Shown piece by piece: positions 13,038-14,111 of a stretch of DNA of 14,111 nucleotides. This DNA comes from Brevundimonas sp. (GTDB lineage Bacteria > Pseudomonadota > Alphaproteobacteria > Caulobacterales > Caulobacteraceae): positions 1 to 14,111 of the forward strand of contig JAVHYH010000071.1 in the NCBI GenBank assembly GCA_031119155.1. The letters run 5' to 3'. The notes beneath the pieces are model-generated. The model did not search any database, was not told where the DNA came from, and worked only from the letters and a program-made list of their open reading frames with translations. The position numbers were made by a program, and so were the translations under genes. Numbering within the stretch: position 1 is the first letter of the stretch; the number at the start of each line of letters is the position of its first letter.

Positions 13038-13922
13038 ATGTCCGACGCCGTATCGCCGCCTGTTTCGCTGCTGGTCTTCGGCGGCGGCTGGCTGGGTCGG
13101 GCGGCGGCGCGGGAGGCGATCCGACGCGGCGGCGCGGCGTCCGCCACTTCGCGCGACGCCGACACCCGCAGGGCGCTGCAGGCTGAGGGTGTCATCGCCG
13201 TCGATCCGGCGGACGAGGCGGCGCTGGCCGCTGCCGTCGGCGCTGCGACGGCCCTGCTGGTCACCGCGCCGCCCGATGCCGAGGGCTGTCCCGGCCTGAA
13301 GGCCCTGATCCCGGCCATCACCGCGTCGGGCGCCTGGCCGGACTGGATCGGCTATGTGTCGTCCACCGCCGTCTATGGCGACCGCGCGGGCGGCTGGGCC
13401 TTCGAGGACGACGCCCTGAACGCCGCCAGCCTGGAGGGCGCGCGGCGGGTGCGGGCCGAGCGGGACTGGCTGGATGCGGGGCGGGGCATGGGGCTGACGG
13501 TCCAGCTGTTCCGCCTGCCCGCCCTCTACGGTCCCGGCCGCTCGCCGCTGGACCGGCTGCGCGACGGCACGGCGCGGATCGTCCGCAAGCCGGGGCAGGT
13601 CTTCAACCGCATCTATGTGGACGACGCGGTCTCGGGCTTCTTCGCCTCTATGGCGCGCCCCCATCCCGGCGCGGCCTACACCCTCTGCGACGACGAGCCG
13701 TCGCCCGCCCATGTGCTGATCGAAGGCGCGGCCCGGCGTCTGGGGCTGCCCCTGCCGCCCGAGGTCGATCTGGACGACCCGTCCGTGTCCGACGCCATGC
13801 GCCGCTTCTACCGCGACTCCAAACGCCTCTCGAACGCCAGGGCCAAGGCCGAGCTCGGCTGGCGACCGAAGTATCCCGGCTGGCGCGCGGGACTTGAAGC
13901 GATGATTGCGGCAGGCCGCTAG
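13038..13922 (+). CDS. Atypical NAD(P)-dependent SDR / epimerase-like (YeeZ-like)
   Basis: A 294-residue extended SDR-type protein. The N-terminal dinucleotide loop is LLVFGGGWLGRAAAREAIRR (11-30). A strand IGYVSSTAVYGDRAGGW (104-120) supplies the Ser/Thr of the active site, but the usual YxxxK is missing; the corresponding helix reads EGARRVRAERDWL. A substrate-domain block, FRLPALYGPGRSPLDRLRDG (158-177), and VFNRIYVDDAVSG follow. This resembles the YeeZ-like subgroup annotated as NAD(P)-dependent oxidoreductases, for which no reaction is established. It starts 6 bases after sqdB, with GAGG (13030-13033) overlapping the sqdB stop, so the two are probably cotranscribed. A role in sulfolipid or sugar nucleotide metabolism is only a guess from position. 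Confidence 0.82.
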   Translation: MSDAVSPPVSLLVFGGGWLGRAAAREAIRRGGAASATSRDADTRRALQAEGVIAVDPADEAALAAAVGAATALLVTAPPDAEGCPGLKALIPAITASGAWPDWIGYVSSTAVYGDRAGGWAFEDDALNAASLEGARRVRAERDWLDAGRGMGLTVQLFRLPALYGPGRSPLDRLRDGTARIVRKPGQVFNRIYVDDAVSGFFASMARPHPGAAYTLCDDEPSPAHVLIEGAARRLGLPLPPEVDLDDPSVSDAMRRFYRDSKRLSNARAKAELGWRPKYPGWRAGLEAMIAAGR

Positions 13923-13930
13923 GCTGAACG

Positions 13931-13965
13931 AAAAACCCCGCCCGATGGCTCGGACGGGGCTGTTT
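13931..13965. terminator. Bidirectional terminator between convergent genes
   Basis: Stem CCCCGCCCGA/TCGGACGGGG (13936-13945, 13950-13959; one C-A mismatch) with loop TGGC. It has AAAAA before it, giving a TTTTT tail on the minus strand, and CTGTTTC after it on the plus strand. It ends the sqdB-SDR unit and the incoming minus-strand gene. Confidence 0.8.
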
Positions 13966-13974
13966 CCCGGATGG

Positions 13975-14013
13975 CGCTCAAGCAGCGAGCGACCGCGTCG
14001 CGAGCGATAGCGC
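13975..14013 (-). repeat. 39-base structured repeat, copy B
   Basis: The reverse-complement partner of 4679-4717. Its hairpin is GCGAC-GCG-GTCGC (13989-14001), different in three stem pairs from copy A but still fully paired. The outer ends GGCGCT (13973-13978) and AGCGCC (14009-14014) pair over 6 bp, longer than in copy A. It lies between the terminator and the stop of the minus-strand gene at 14021. Confidence 0.75.
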
Positions 14014-14020
14014 CCCCTCC

Positions 14021-14111
14021 TTAAAGAGGAAGAATGTTCCGCTGGCGGCTGTAGGCCATGGTGCCGACGTTGGCGCCCAGGCGCAGGCCGACGCCGGTGC
14101 GGATGGGGGCC
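14021..14111 (-). CDS. C-terminal fragment, probably DUF1134/EipA-like protein
   Basis: Thirty residues before a TAA stop (14021-14023), reading in from the window edge: GPIRTGVGLRLGANVGTMAY, then SRQRNILPL. The pattern 'PIR.GVG.RLGANVG....(S/T)' near the end of the chain recalls the DUF1134 family, whose Brucella member EipA is a small periplasmic beta-barrel protein linked to envelope integrity. The match rests on a short tail and memory of the family, so it is provisional. The reading is supported by G/C-rich third positions, a stop close to a good minus-strand terminator, and convergence with the upstream plus-strand operon. The start and most of the gene lie beyond the window. Confidence 0.55.
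   Translation of the reverse strand, partial: APIRTGVGLRLGANVGTMAYSRQRNILPL

Noticed and set aside
11616..13712. A 698-codon open frame on the minus strand
   Set aside because: It lies opposite acetyltransferase, sqdB and SDR genes that have full family motifs. Its translation is rich in Arg, His, Gly and Gln with no recognisable domain, as expected for antisense frames in G+C-rich DNA.

Overview
The window is G+C-rich bacterial chromosome (about two-thirds G+C by eye) with short intergenic gaps and strong third-position G/C bias. It is most likely from an alphaproteobacterium of the Caulobacterales, Brevundimonas-like. Pointers are the protein families (DUF2794, DUF6356, a probable DUF1134/EipA C-terminus, a bacterial SQD1-type enzyme), a promoter with the Caulobacter housekeeping form (TTGACGG, 13 bases, GCTA), and the 2-oxoglutarate dehydrogenase E2 type. 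The genus is an inference.

Left part (1-1782): the 3' end of odhB (2-oxoglutarate dehydrogenase E2) and its intrinsic terminator; then a VapBC toxin-antitoxin pair behind a perfect palindromic operator, followed one base later by a DUF2007 membrane protein. Next (1779-4660) come a family III CoA-transferase and a DUF6356 gene on the minus strand, divergent from gcdH (glutaryl-CoA dehydrogenase). CoA-transferase plus GcdH suggests the glutarate to glutaryl-CoA to crotonyl-CoA branch of lysine/tryptophan breakdown. A nested inverted repeat fills the gap between the CoA-transferase and DUF6356 genes and forms the 5' end of the CoA-transferase reading frame.

Middle (4720-9721): an exported NTF2/SnoaL-like protein on the minus strand, divergent from an OmpR-class response regulator, a sensor histidine kinase and a periplasmic DegP/HtrA protease in one apparent operon, which looks like an envelope-stress circuit. 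A 383-base non-coding stretch full of hairpins follows, then a DUF2794 gene that may be leaderless.

Right part (9777-14111): a Bax-inhibitor-1-type membrane protein (minus), divergent from thpR (RNA 2',3'-cyclic phosphodiesterase) overlapping a GNAT acetyltransferase; then a UDP-sulfoquinovose synthase (sqdB/SQD1) with its own promoter, followed by an atypical SDR; and the C-terminus of a minus-strand gene, probably DUF1134/EipA.

The least expected item is a 39-base repeat present twice in opposite orientation (4679-4717 and 13975-14013), each between convergent genes. The copies match at 32 of 39 positions, and six of the seven differences form three compensatory pairs that preserve a small hairpin. 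No phage genes, insertion sequences, CRISPR arrays, tRNAs or rRNAs were seen.
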